This document shows, piece after piece, positions 9,073 to 17,733 of a stretch of DNA of 64,000 nucleotides. The notes beneath the pieces are model-generated. The model was not told the origin of the DNA and made no database searches. It was given only the letters and a program-made list of their open reading frames with translations. The stretch's first letter is position 1. Every line of letters begins with the position of its first letter. Position numbers and translations under genes: made by a program. This DNA is from Sphingobacterium lactis (GTDB taxonomy: Bacteria > Bacteroidota > Bacteroidia > Sphingobacteriales > Sphingobacteriaceae): positions 2,542,001 through 2,606,000 of the forward strand of contig NZ_CP049246.1 in assembly GCF_011046555.1 (NCBI RefSeq), in the 5' to 3' direction.

Positions 9073-11811
9073 ATGAGGCATTTATTACTGATTTTGATGA
9101 GTACAGTCATGCTCTTTAATCCTGCTTTTGGAGAAGAGTGGCAACTTTTTTATTCCAAAGATGGCGTAGTAAATGACGCACGTTATTCGTATGCATTAGA
9201 AAAATTGAAAGCCGTAATCGGATTAACCAATAGCTCCGAATATACCAATGGAACCAAATTAGATGGATCCGCTATTTATTTTGGATTGGCAGCTAATCCA
9301 ACTTCCAAATCGCTTGATGTTTCCTCTCTAGATTTAAATAAACTTAACAAACCAGAGTCATTTGCTATTTATAGAAAAGCTGCAGGAGGACCTTTATTTG
9401 TTTTGGCAAAAGATGAATCAGGGTTGCTTTATGCGGTGAATCAAATACGCCAAGGAAATTTATTGGATAAGAAAGGCGCTATTCTAATACAGGATGGCCC
9501 AGAGATGGTGTTGCGAGGTACGAGCATAGGGCTACAGAAGACTGAATATCTTCCCGGAAGGGATGTCTATGAATATCCATATACAGAGGAATCCTTCCCA
9601 TGGTTCTATGATAAAGATCATTGGGTGGACTACTTGGATATGATGGAGGAAAATAGGTACAATACGTTATACCTTTGGAATGGCCATCCCTTTTCTTCGT
9701 TGGTTAAACTGGCAGACTATCCAGAGGCATTAGAAGTAGATGAGGCAACTTTTGCCAAGAACGAAAAAGTTTACCGATTCTTAACTGAAGAAGCAAATAA
9801 ACGTGGTATTTGGGTCATCCAAATGTTTTATAATATTATCCTTCCGAAACCCTTTGCCGAAAAGCATGGACTGAAAACCCAAGAAAGGAACCGCGTCATT
9901 ACGCCTTTAATTGAAGATTATACCCGAAAATCTATTGCCGCCTTTGTTGAAAAATATCCCAATGTTGGATTACTGATTACGCTAGGGGAAGCGATGGAAG
10001 GTGTTGGTGAGGATGATATCAATTGGTTTACCAATACCATAATTCCCGGTGTGAAGGACGGCCTAAGAGCGAATAACAGTCCCTATGAACCGCCAATTAT
10101 CTTGCGGGCACATGATACTGATGCTCCAAAAGTGATGAAAGCCGCATTGCCTAATTACAAGAATCTTTATACCATGGCTAAATATAATGGTGAAGCATTG
10201 ACAACTTATACACCACGTGGTAAATGGGCGGAACTTCACCGTAGCTTAAGTAATATCGGTACTGTCCATGTCCAGAATGTACATATTCTCGCCAACTTGG
10301 AACCGTTCCGATATGGATCACCCGATTTCATACAGAAATCAGTTAAAGCAATGCACGAAGTATATCTTTCTAATGGTTTACATATTTATCCACAGGCATC
10401 TTATTGGGATTGGCCGTATACGGCGGACAAAACTTCCAAAAGAATGCTGCAAGTAGATAGAGATTGGATGTGGTACAAAGCCTGGTCGAGATACAGCTGG
10501 AAAGTTGGTTATTCAAAGGCTGAGGAAGAGCAATTCTGGGCAAAATGTTTAGCAGAGCATTATGGAATTTCTCTAGAAAATGGCCAGGCTTTACTTTATG
10601 CCATAGAGGAAATAGGGGAGATTTCCCCAAAGATATTACGTCGATTTGGCATTACTGACGGGAACAGGCAGACCTCCTCCTTGGGCATGCTGATGACCCA
10701 ACTAATCAATCCATACCGATATGGCCTTTTTACGTTACTATATGAATCGGAAGCACCAGAAGGTGAAATGATCATTGATTATGCGGAAAAGGAGCACAAA
10801 GGCGAAAGTCATGTCGGTGAAACGCCTTTGCAGGTTGCCAACGAAATAGTCGTGCATGCAAACAAAGCAATCCAAGCTATTGAAGATTTAGGGAAACCAA
10901 CCAAAAATATTGAAGATTTCGAACGTTTGATTAATGATGTCTATATTCATCACGCTCTGGCCGAACATTACAGCTATAAAGTAAAAGCAGCAATTACTGT
11001 TTTGGGGTATAAGTATACCAAAAATCAAGCGGTATTAGCCAAGGCCTTGCCAGATTTTGAAGCGAGTGTGGAAGCATATAAAAAATTGACCGCGCTTACA
11101 AAAGACACCTACTTGTATGCCAATAGCATGCAGACGAAACAACGAAAAATCCCAATGCGTGGTGTAGATGGAACGTTTAAACACTGGGACGAAATGTTGC
11201 CAGTTTACGAACAGGAACTTGCTAATTTTAAACACAGTCTAGATTCACTACGTAAAAGTTCGGGAAAGATTGAAGTACCCCTTAAATCTTTTGAATCGGT
11301 ACCAGTTAAATTTTCCCAAAAGGTTGAACTTGCAGAATTGAAGAAAGGAGCACAGTTGTATTCCGATCAGGAGCTGGTCATTACTCACCTTCCAAAGGAA
11401 TTGGAAGGTCTACAGGCCATCCGTACGAATGCTGAGCAGCAGAAGGTAGCCGGTACTGTGCTGGTTTTTGAGAACAGTAAACCCGTTAAGTTTTTGGTGG
11501 GCTATTACAATAATGAAGATAAAGTGTTTGCGCCTAAGCCCGTTTTGGAGATCGATGCTTCAGCAAATAACTATGGACAAGCGGAAGCCAAAATTCGCAA
11601 TGCGGTTCGCGTGCAATATATGCCCATGGTAGATATTCATACCTATAGTTTTCCTGCGGGTAAACATGAATTAAAGGTTCCAAAAGGCGAAGCCCTCCTT
11701 TTGGGAATAATTAGTGACGAAGAATTAGGCACTCCCTATAATGCAGATATCGATAATCAAGGTGATGATCTCGATGATCTGTTTGGTTTCTATAAGGGTA
11801 CAAAATTGTGA
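9073..11811 (+). CDS. Exported TIM-barrel glycoside hydrolase-like protein, family not assigned
   Basis: A 912-residue protein with a cleavable signal (MRHLLLILMSTVMLFNPAFG). Residues about 25-150 resemble the small alpha/beta domain that precedes the barrel in GH20, GH67 and GH84 enzymes (AIYFGLAANP, then ESGLLYAVNQIRQ, then ILIQDGPEMVLRGTSIG). A barrel-like region follows (WVDYLDMMEENRYNTLYLWNG, GIWVIQMFYNI, LLITLGEAMEG, YPQASYWDWPY), then a helical C-terminal part. The acidic LITLGEAMEG strand end is a plausible active-site element, but I cannot place catalytic residues. As first gene of an operon with GH28, GH95 and GH2 enzymes it probably cleaves a pectic side chain, perhaps a uronic acid or arabinose linkage. 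That role is inference. Confidence 0.65.
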   Translation: MRHLLLILMSTVMLFNPAFGEEWQLFYSKDGVVNDARYSYALEKLKAVIGLTNSSEYTNGTKLDGSAIYFGLAANPTSKSLDVSSLDLNKLNKPESFAIYRKAAGGPLFVLAKDESGLLYAVNQIRQGNLLDKKGAILIQDGPEMVLRGTSIGLQKTEYLPGRDVYEYPYTEESFPWFYDKDHWVDYLDMMEENRYNTLYLWNGHPFSSLVKLADYPEALEVDEATFAKNEKVYRFLTEEANKRGIWVIQMFYNIILPKPFAEKHGLKTQERNRVITPLIEDYTRKSIAAFVEKYPNVGLLITLGEAMEGVGEDDINWFTNTIIPGVKDGLRANNSPYEPPIILRAHDTDAPKVMKAALPNYKNLYTMAKYNGEALTTYTPRGKWAELHRSLSNIGTVHVQNVHILANLEPFRYGSPDFIQKSVKAMHEVYLSNGLHIYPQASYWDWPYTADKTSKRMLQVDRDWMWYKAWSRYSWKVGYSKAEEEQFWAKCLAEHYGISLENGQALLYAIEEIGEISPKILRRFGITDGNRQTSSLGMLMTQLINPYRYGLFTLLYESEAPEGEMIIDYAEKEHKGESHVGETPLQVANEIVVHANKAIQAIEDLGKPTKNIEDFERLINDVYIHHALAEHYSYKVKAAITVLGYKYTKNQAVLAKALPDFEASVEAYKKLTALTKDTYLYANSMQTKQRKIPMRGVDGTFKHWDEMLPVYEQELANFKHSLDSLRKSSGKIEVPLKSFESVPVKFSQKVELAELKKGAQLYSDQELVITHLPKELEGLQAIRTNAEQQKVAGTVLVFENSKPVKFLVGYYNNEDKVFAPKPVLEIDASANNYGQAEAKIRNAVRVQYMPMVDIHTYSFPAGKHELKVPKGEALLLGIISDEELGTPYNADIDNQGDDLDDLFGFYKGTKL

Positions 11812-11813
11812 TT

Positions 11814-13352
11814 ATGTTTAGGAAAGTATTTTTTATGTCCTCTTGTTTAATCCTACCATTGATCGGTTTGGGACAAGTGGATTTGCGTGAGAAATTGGAT
11901 ACTTATGTGCAGGAGTTCAACCAACAGGACAATGAGGCTGTTGTACATATGGTTAATAATGCACGTTCGGCTGAATGGATGAAATCCAATATTCCATTAT
12001 TGGATGTACCCGATTCTGCCATTGAAAAGGTGTATTATTTTCGTTGGTGGTCCTACAGAAAGCACATCAAGCACACCCCAGAAGGGATCATTGTAACAGA
12101 GTTTATTGAACCGGTAAAACATGCTGCACGATACAATGCAATCAGTTGTGCCCTGGGGCATCATTTGTATGAAGGACGATGGTTAAGAAACAGTAACTTT
12201 TTAAAGGAATACGTGGACTTCTGGATGTACCATGCTGATAAAGGTGAGAACAGACCTCGATTCCATCAATTCAGCTCTTGGTTGCCAGACGCTTTGTTGG
12301 CATATTATAAAGTCGAAAATGACAAGAATTACCTATTGAACCGCATTGATGATCTCGATAAGGATCTTGACCAATGGGAAAAGGAACGTCAATTGAATAA
12401 TGGTTTGTTCTGGCAACATGATGTCAAAGATGGTATGGAAGAATCTGTATCGGGCGGTAGAAGGGTTAATAATATGCGCCCTACCATCAACAGTTATATG
12501 TACGGAAATGCCGCTGCAATGATAGAGTTGGCGAAAATGGCAGGACGTGAGGATCTTGAGAAAAAGTACAGCCTAAAAGCTGAAACGTTCAAAAAACAGG
12601 TGGTGGATTCTTTATGGGATAAGAATGAACATTTCTTCAAAACAAAATTAGAGGATGGAAAATTGCACGATGCTCGGGAAGCAATTGGATTTATCCCATG
12701 GTATTTTCAAATTCCGCCAGATAATAATCATTTTGCTGAAGCTTGGAAACAGGTGTCAGATACCGCTGGTTTTAATGCACCATGGGGGGTAACAACAGCA
12801 GAACGTCGCGAGCCTACTTTCAGAACGCGAGGAACTGGGCACAGCTGTGAGTGGGACGGTGCTATTTGGCCTTTTGCTACTTCACAGACCCTACGGGGGA
12901 TGGCCAATTTCTTAGCAAATTATAAGAACCATGCAGGGGTTGATCATGATGAATTTTATAGGGAAGTCGCAAAGTATGCAAAGTCGCATATTTTTGATGG
13001 AAAAGCCTACATCGGTGAATATCAAGATGAAAAATCGGGGTATTGGCTAAAAGGGGATGATCCACGAAGTAAATTCTATAACCATTCGACCTACGCGGAT
13101 GTTATTATTCAGGATCTTATTGGATTTAAACCAGCCTTGGAAAATGAATTTGAATTGAAGCCCTTAATTCCTGAGGGGAAGTGGGATTATTTTGCTTTGC
13201 AGGATTTGCGCTATAAAGGACATGATGTTAGCATTTATTGGGATAAAATGGGAAACCGATATCAACGGGGTAGAGGATTAATGGTTTATGTGGATGGGAA
13301 ATTGGTATCAAAGAGCAATAAATTAGAAAACCTTAAGATTAAACTTAAATAA
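11814..13352 (+). CDS. Exported (alpha/alpha)6 glycoside hydrolase, MGH1-like
   Basis: A 512-residue protein with a signal peptide (MFRKVFFMSSCLILPLIGLGQ). The fold cues are those of helical-toroid hydrolases of the GH63/GH37/mannosylglycerate hydrolase type: YFRWWSYRKH, RFHQFSSWLPDALLAY, GMEESVSGG, and the C-terminal CEWDGAIWPFATSQTLRGM, which resembles the conserved W-[DN]-G-x-x-W-P segment of MGH1-like domains. A GTG codon at 11808 overlaps the preceding stop, but the ATG at 11814 gives a cleaner signal peptide. Co-transcribed with the preceding and following genes (2 bp and 1 bp gaps). The bond it cleaves is unknown; a sugar on pectin side chains is likely from context. Confidence 0.65.
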   Translation: MFRKVFFMSSCLILPLIGLGQVDLREKLDTYVQEFNQQDNEAVVHMVNNARSAEWMKSNIPLLDVPDSAIEKVYYFRWWSYRKHIKHTPEGIIVTEFIEPVKHAARYNAISCALGHHLYEGRWLRNSNFLKEYVDFWMYHADKGENRPRFHQFSSWLPDALLAYYKVENDKNYLLNRIDDLDKDLDQWEKERQLNNGLFWQHDVKDGMEESVSGGRRVNNMRPTINSYMYGNAAAMIELAKMAGREDLEKKYSLKAETFKKQVVDSLWDKNEHFFKTKLEDGKLHDAREAIGFIPWYFQIPPDNNHFAEAWKQVSDTAGFNAPWGVTTAERREPTFRTRGTGHSCEWDGAIWPFATSQTLRGMANFLANYKNHAGVDHDEFYREVAKYAKSHIFDGKAYIGEYQDEKSGYWLKGDDPRSKFYNHSTYADVIIQDLIGFKPALENEFELKPLIPEGKWDYFALQDLRYKGHDVSIYWDKMGNRYQRGRGLMVYVDGKLVSKSNKLENLKIKLK

Positions 13353-13353
13353 T

Positions 13354-14919
13354 ATGAAAATGCATTGTATAAAGCTTTTTGTGGCCGCTCTGCTTTGTTA
13401 TGGATCCTCCGCCTATGCGCAGCAATTTATAAATGTAATGGATCTGGGAGCCAAGAATGATAGTACCGGGATAAATACGGAAGTCATTCGTCAAGCCATC
13501 GATAAGGCGGCCGCAAAAGGAGGTGGTACCGTATATTTTCCTGCAGGAAAATACATCACCGGACCTATTCATATGAAAAGTAATATTACCATTCATATAG
13601 ATGCTGGTGCAGAATTACATTTCAGCGATAATTTCGATCATTATTTACCCATGGTGGAGTCTCGTTGGGAGGGCACCGAGGTAACGAATTTTTCTCCTTT
13701 AATATATGGGAAAGACCTGAAAAATATTGCCATTGTAGGCAGGGGCCTTATCGACGGGCACGGCAAAAATTGGTGGCGGTACTCCGAAGTAGAGGTAAAG
13801 AAACTTACAGAGGATAGTAAATGGCAAAAAGAATTTAAGCGCTTGAATAAAGATGTTTTAGCACCAGACTTACCGGGGTGGGTTGAACGAGGGTTTTTAC
13901 GCCCACCGTTCATCCAATTCCTTCGTAGCAGCAATATTCAAATTAAGGATATTACCATTCAAAACTCTCCGTTTTGGACGGTGAATCCCCAATATTGTGA
14001 CAATGTAACAATCGATGGGGTGACAATTACGAATCCGCCATCGCCAAATACGGATGGCATAAATCCAGAATCCTGTCGTAACGTTCATATTGCCAACTCG
14101 CACATCTCTGTAGGGGACGATTGTATCACGATAAAATCAGGGAAAGATCGTTCAGGAAGAAAAATCAATATTCCTGCCGAAAACTATACGATTACCAACT
14201 GTACCATGTTGAGTGGGCATGGAGGTGTAGTTATTGGAAGTGAAATGTCTGGGGGAGTGAAAAATATAGTAATCTCAAATTGTATTTTCGATGGTACCGA
14301 TCGTGGTATTCGTCTGAAAACGACACGTGGGCGTGGAGGAGTCGTGGAGAATGTTCGTGTTAGCAATATTGTCATGCGGAATATTCGTGATCAGGCAATT
14401 GTTCTGGATATGCGGTATGCAAAGTCTGAATTGGAGCCTGTGTCAGAACGAACACCACAATTCAAGAATATTTTTATCAGCGATATGGCAGGAACAACCA
14501 ACCGTGTAGCACGAATTGCCGGACTGGAAGAAATGCCAATTGAAAATATCAGTTTTGCCAATATCAATATGGAAGCAAATTCAGGGATTCTAATAGAATA
14601 TGCCAAAAAGGTAAGTCTCTCAAATATTCAAATTGACGTAAAAAATACAGCTACTGTTGAAGCGAGGAATGCTACCAACTTGGATATCCAAAAGATTCAA
14701 AACTTTGTGCAAAACCCTGATAAAGCCGTGATCCTGTTGGAAAACACGAGTCAAGTGAATATTCAGAATAACTTCCCAGCATTAGCGGAAAATTACCTCG
14801 AATTGGTAGGAAATGCCAACAAAGAAGTTGCCCTACATTCCAATAATTTCAGTAATGTAAAGACTTTAGTAAAAGGGAACAGTAATTCCCTTAAAATACA
14901 GTTCAATATTCAAGAATAA
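13354..14919 (+). CDS. Polygalacturonase-type glycoside hydrolase, GH28
   Basis: An exported right-handed beta-helix enzyme of 521 residues with signal peptide (about 1-22, cleaved after AYA). All GH28 catalytic motifs are intact: NTDG with Asp234, GDD with Asp255 and Asp256, GHGG with His289, and the substrate-binding RLK at Arg320-Lys322. The family hydrolyses alpha-1,4-galacturonic acid linkages in homogalacturonan, or the galacturonic acid-rhamnose bond in rhamnogalacturonan. The many NxTIxN-like strand repeats in the C-terminal half fit the helix coils. Exo versus endo action cannot be read. Third gene of the pectin operon. Confidence 0.93.
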   Translation: MKMHCIKLFVAALLCYGSSAYAQQFINVMDLGAKNDSTGINTEVIRQAIDKAAAKGGGTVYFPAGKYITGPIHMKSNITIHIDAGAELHFSDNFDHYLPMVESRWEGTEVTNFSPLIYGKDLKNIAIVGRGLIDGHGKNWWRYSEVEVKKLTEDSKWQKEFKRLNKDVLAPDLPGWVERGFLRPPFIQFLRSSNIQIKDITIQNSPFWTVNPQYCDNVTIDGVTITNPPSPNTDGINPESCRNVHIANSHISVGDDCITIKSGKDRSGRKINIPAENYTITNCTMLSGHGGVVIGSEMSGGVKNIVISNCIFDGTDRGIRLKTTRGRGGVVENVRVSNIVMRNIRDQAIVLDMRYAKSELEPVSERTPQFKNIFISDMAGTTNRVARIAGLEEMPIENISFANINMEANSGILIEYAKKVSLSNIQIDVKNTATVEARNATNLDIQKIQNFVQNPDKAVILLENTSQVNIQNNFPALAENYLELVGNANKEVALHSNNFSNVKTLVKGNSNSLKIQFNIQE

Positions 14920-14924
14920 GGTTT

Positions 14925-17714
14925 ATGTTTTTTAAAATTCTTTTTGGGTGCCTACTTTCAAATCTCTATTTGCTTGCTTTGCAGGCTCAAGAATTGCAAT
15001 TACGGTATACAGAACCAGCCGAGAAATGGGAGGAAGCACTTCCCATTGGTAATGGACGTTTGGGCGCCATGATTTATGGAGGCATCCAGGAAGATGAAAT
15101 CCAGTTCAATGAGGAAACTTTATGGACTGGCGAACCGAGAAACTATAATAAAGCGGATGCCCACTTGTTTTTGGACAGCATTCGAAACCTCTTACATGCT
15201 GGAGAACAGGGAAAAGCAGAAGCCTTGGCAATGCGTGAGTTCATGGGGGTAAAGAGTGAAGAAGACGATGCTACAACGTGGTTAAATTACTTGGCAGCAG
15301 GTAGGAAGGAAAAAATAAATCCTTCTAATTTTTCTTTCAATGACACGGATTGGAAGGAAATTTCTGTGCCCAGTTATGAAGGATGGGAACATATTGGTTT
15401 AGAGGGAGTCGACGGAGCGGTTTGGTTCAGATATGAATTCCAGCTATCCGAAGAGGATATTAAAAAGGAAACGTGGTCACTGGATCTCAATAAGGTTAGG
15501 GAAATGGATTTTACCTACATCAATGGGGTCTTTTTGGGCAGTAACTCAACATTTGATGACCGAAGGATTTATACTATTCCTGCAGGAACGCTAAAGAAAG
15601 GTAAAAATGTTCTGGCCGTTCAAGTCATAAATTTAAATGGTAAGGGCGGGATTGCCGGATATAAAGATACCTCACAGCACATTGGTCTGGTAAGTAAGGG
15701 TAAGAAAATATCGCTCAATGGCAAATGGAAATATGCAATCTTAGATGCTAATACACCACGTGTAGGAAAATATCAAGCTGCCTATCAGCCTTTTGGAACC
15801 GTACAGGTGTCCTTCCCACATGATAGGGTACAAAATTATCAAAGAATTCTCGATCTGAAAAATGCAGAGGTCTATATTTCCTATACACATCAAGGAACTC
15901 AATTTGAAAGGACGTACTTAGCAAGTCATCCAGATCAGGTGTTGGCAATGCACTATGGCGCAAGTCGACCTGGCCAAGTTTCATTTGAGGTGGAATTGGC
16001 AAGCAAACATGCTAAGCAAACTATCGAAACCTTGAATGAACAAACGCTTCATTTACAGGTGGATGTAAAGGATGGTGCTTTGCATGGTGATGCATTGTTG
16101 ACCGTGAACTTGGATGCTGGACATGCATCTATTAAAAATGGTCGATTGATTATCCGAAATGCGAACGCTGCAACTTTATACCTAACAGCAGCTACCAATT
16201 TCGTGAATTATAGCAATGTTACTGGGAATTCTTTTGAGTTGGCAAAAGTTAGGTTAAAGAATGTAGATACTAAAAACTTCCAAGCTGTACAGCAGGATCA
16301 TCAGAATGATTATGGCCGATTGTTTAATTCGTTCTCCATTGATTTAGGGGCGCAGGATTCTTCTGCTACCAATGTCAGATTGGAGAATTTCTCCAAAAAT
16401 GTCGATCCTGCGTTTGCCGCACTTTATGTGCAGTATGGACGATACCTCTTAATATCAAGTTCACGCGAAAATACACAGCCTGCAAATCTGCAGGGCATCT
16501 GGAATCATTTATTGGAACCATCCTGGGATAGTAAGTACACGACTAACATCAACCTTGAAATGAATTATTGGCCAACCGATGTTCTAAATTTATCTTCATT
16601 ACATCAGCCTTTATTTCAATTGATTAGGGATGTGAGTGAAAAAGGTCAGGAAACAGCAAGATCCTATTATAACGCACGCGGTTGGGTGTTGCACCATAAT
16701 ACAGACCTTTGGCGCGGTACTGCGCCAATTAATAATTCGGATCATGGTATTTGGCCAATGGGAGGAGCTTGGCTGGTAAATCACATTTGGGAAAGCTATC
16801 TTTTCAATCAAGACCCACAGATATTGACCGAAAACTACGATATCATTAAAGGCGCAACCTTATTTTTTAAAGATGTTTTGATTCCTCATCCTAAGACTGG
16901 GGAATTAGTCAGCAGCCCTTCTAACTCTCCTGAAAACGGTGGATTAGTTGCTGGACCAGCTATGGACCAACAAATCGTAAGGAATTTATTTCGGGTGTAC
17001 ATTCAGGCATCCAAGATTTTGGATAAAGATGTTAAACTGCGCGATTCAATTGCGGAGATGTTACCTAAAATAGCAAAAGACCGGATTGGAAAACATGGTC
17101 AATTACAAGAATGGATGGAAGATATCGATGACCCTGAAAATAAACACCGTCATGTATCACATTTATGGGCCTTGCATCCTGGAAGTGAAGTCAATTGGGA
17201 TTCGACCCCCGATTTATGGAACGCGGCAAGAAAATCCTTAATCATGAGAGGTGATGAAGGCACGGGGTGGAGTTTAGCTTGGAAGATTAATTTTTGGGCA
17301 AGATTGCTTGATGCAGAACATAGTTTGGGATTGGTTAAAATGTTGCTCCGTCCGGCAGATCGCTCAGGAGGTTCGTATCCAAACTTATTTGACGCACATC
17401 CACCATTTCAAATTGATGGGAATTTTGGTGGAGCGGCAGGAATTGTGGAAATGATAGTGCAGAGTCATACCCAATACATCGATATTCTCCCAGCATTACC
17501 TAATGCATTCTCAAAGGGGGTCATTAAAGGAATTAAAGCTCGTGGTGGCTTTGTCTTAGATATGGAATGGAACAATCATCAGTTAACGAAAATTATCGTT
17601 AGATCTATCGCGGGAAATGAATTGCGCTTAAAATATCAAAAACAGATCAAGAAGGTAAATACAGTAAAAAATGGTATTTATCAATTCGACGGCATGTTGA
17701 ATTTAATTAAATAG
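14925..17714 (+). CDS. GH95 alpha-L-fucosidase/alpha-L-galactosidase with an inserted jelly-roll domain
   Basis: A 929-residue exported protein (signal about 1-22). The GH95 framework is clear: WEEALPIGNGRLGAMIYGG near the N-terminus, TTNINLEMNYWPTDVLNLS, the general-acid segment SPSNSPENGG with Glu670, and GDEGTGWSLAWKINFWARL. Between residues about 110 and 285 the N-terminal sandwich is interrupted by a galactose-binding-like beta-domain (FSFNDTDWKEISVPSYEGWE, then DGAVWFRYEF and FTYINGVFLGS) of the kind seen in sialate O-acetylesterases and GH2 enzymes; GH95 proteins without it are roughly 780-830 residues. The family removes alpha-L-fucose or alpha-L-galactose; in gut Bacteroides a member acts on rhamnogalacturonan II. 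Whether this one does is inference from the pectin operon. Confidence 0.88.
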   Translation: MFFKILFGCLLSNLYLLALQAQELQLRYTEPAEKWEEALPIGNGRLGAMIYGGIQEDEIQFNEETLWTGEPRNYNKADAHLFLDSIRNLLHAGEQGKAEALAMREFMGVKSEEDDATTWLNYLAAGRKEKINPSNFSFNDTDWKEISVPSYEGWEHIGLEGVDGAVWFRYEFQLSEEDIKKETWSLDLNKVREMDFTYINGVFLGSNSTFDDRRIYTIPAGTLKKGKNVLAVQVINLNGKGGIAGYKDTSQHIGLVSKGKKISLNGKWKYAILDANTPRVGKYQAAYQPFGTVQVSFPHDRVQNYQRILDLKNAEVYISYTHQGTQFERTYLASHPDQVLAMHYGASRPGQVSFEVELASKHAKQTIETLNEQTLHLQVDVKDGALHGDALLTVNLDAGHASIKNGRLIIRNANAATLYLTAATNFVNYSNVTGNSFELAKVRLKNVDTKNFQAVQQDHQNDYGRLFNSFSIDLGAQDSSATNVRLENFSKNVDPAFAALYVQYGRYLLISSSRENTQPANLQGIWNHLLEPSWDSKYTTNINLEMNYWPTDVLNLSSLHQPLFQLIRDVSEKGQETARSYYNARGWVLHHNTDLWRGTAPINNSDHGIWPMGGAWLVNHIWESYLFNQDPQILTENYDIIKGATLFFKDVLIPHPKTGELVSSPSNSPENGGLVAGPAMDQQIVRNLFRVYIQASKILDKDVKLRDSIAEMLPKIAKDRIGKHGQLQEWMEDIDDPENKHRHVSHLWALHPGSEVNWDSTPDLWNAARKSLIMRGDEGTGWSLAWKINFWARLLDAEHSLGLVKMLLRPADRSGGSYPNLFDAHPPFQIDGNFGGAAGIVEMIVQSHTQYIDILPALPNAFSKGVIKGIKARGGFVLDMEWNNHQLTKIIVRSIAGNELRLKYQKQIKKVNTVKNGIYQFDGMLNLIK

Positions 17715-17733
17715 CCGATAATTTCAGCTTAAC

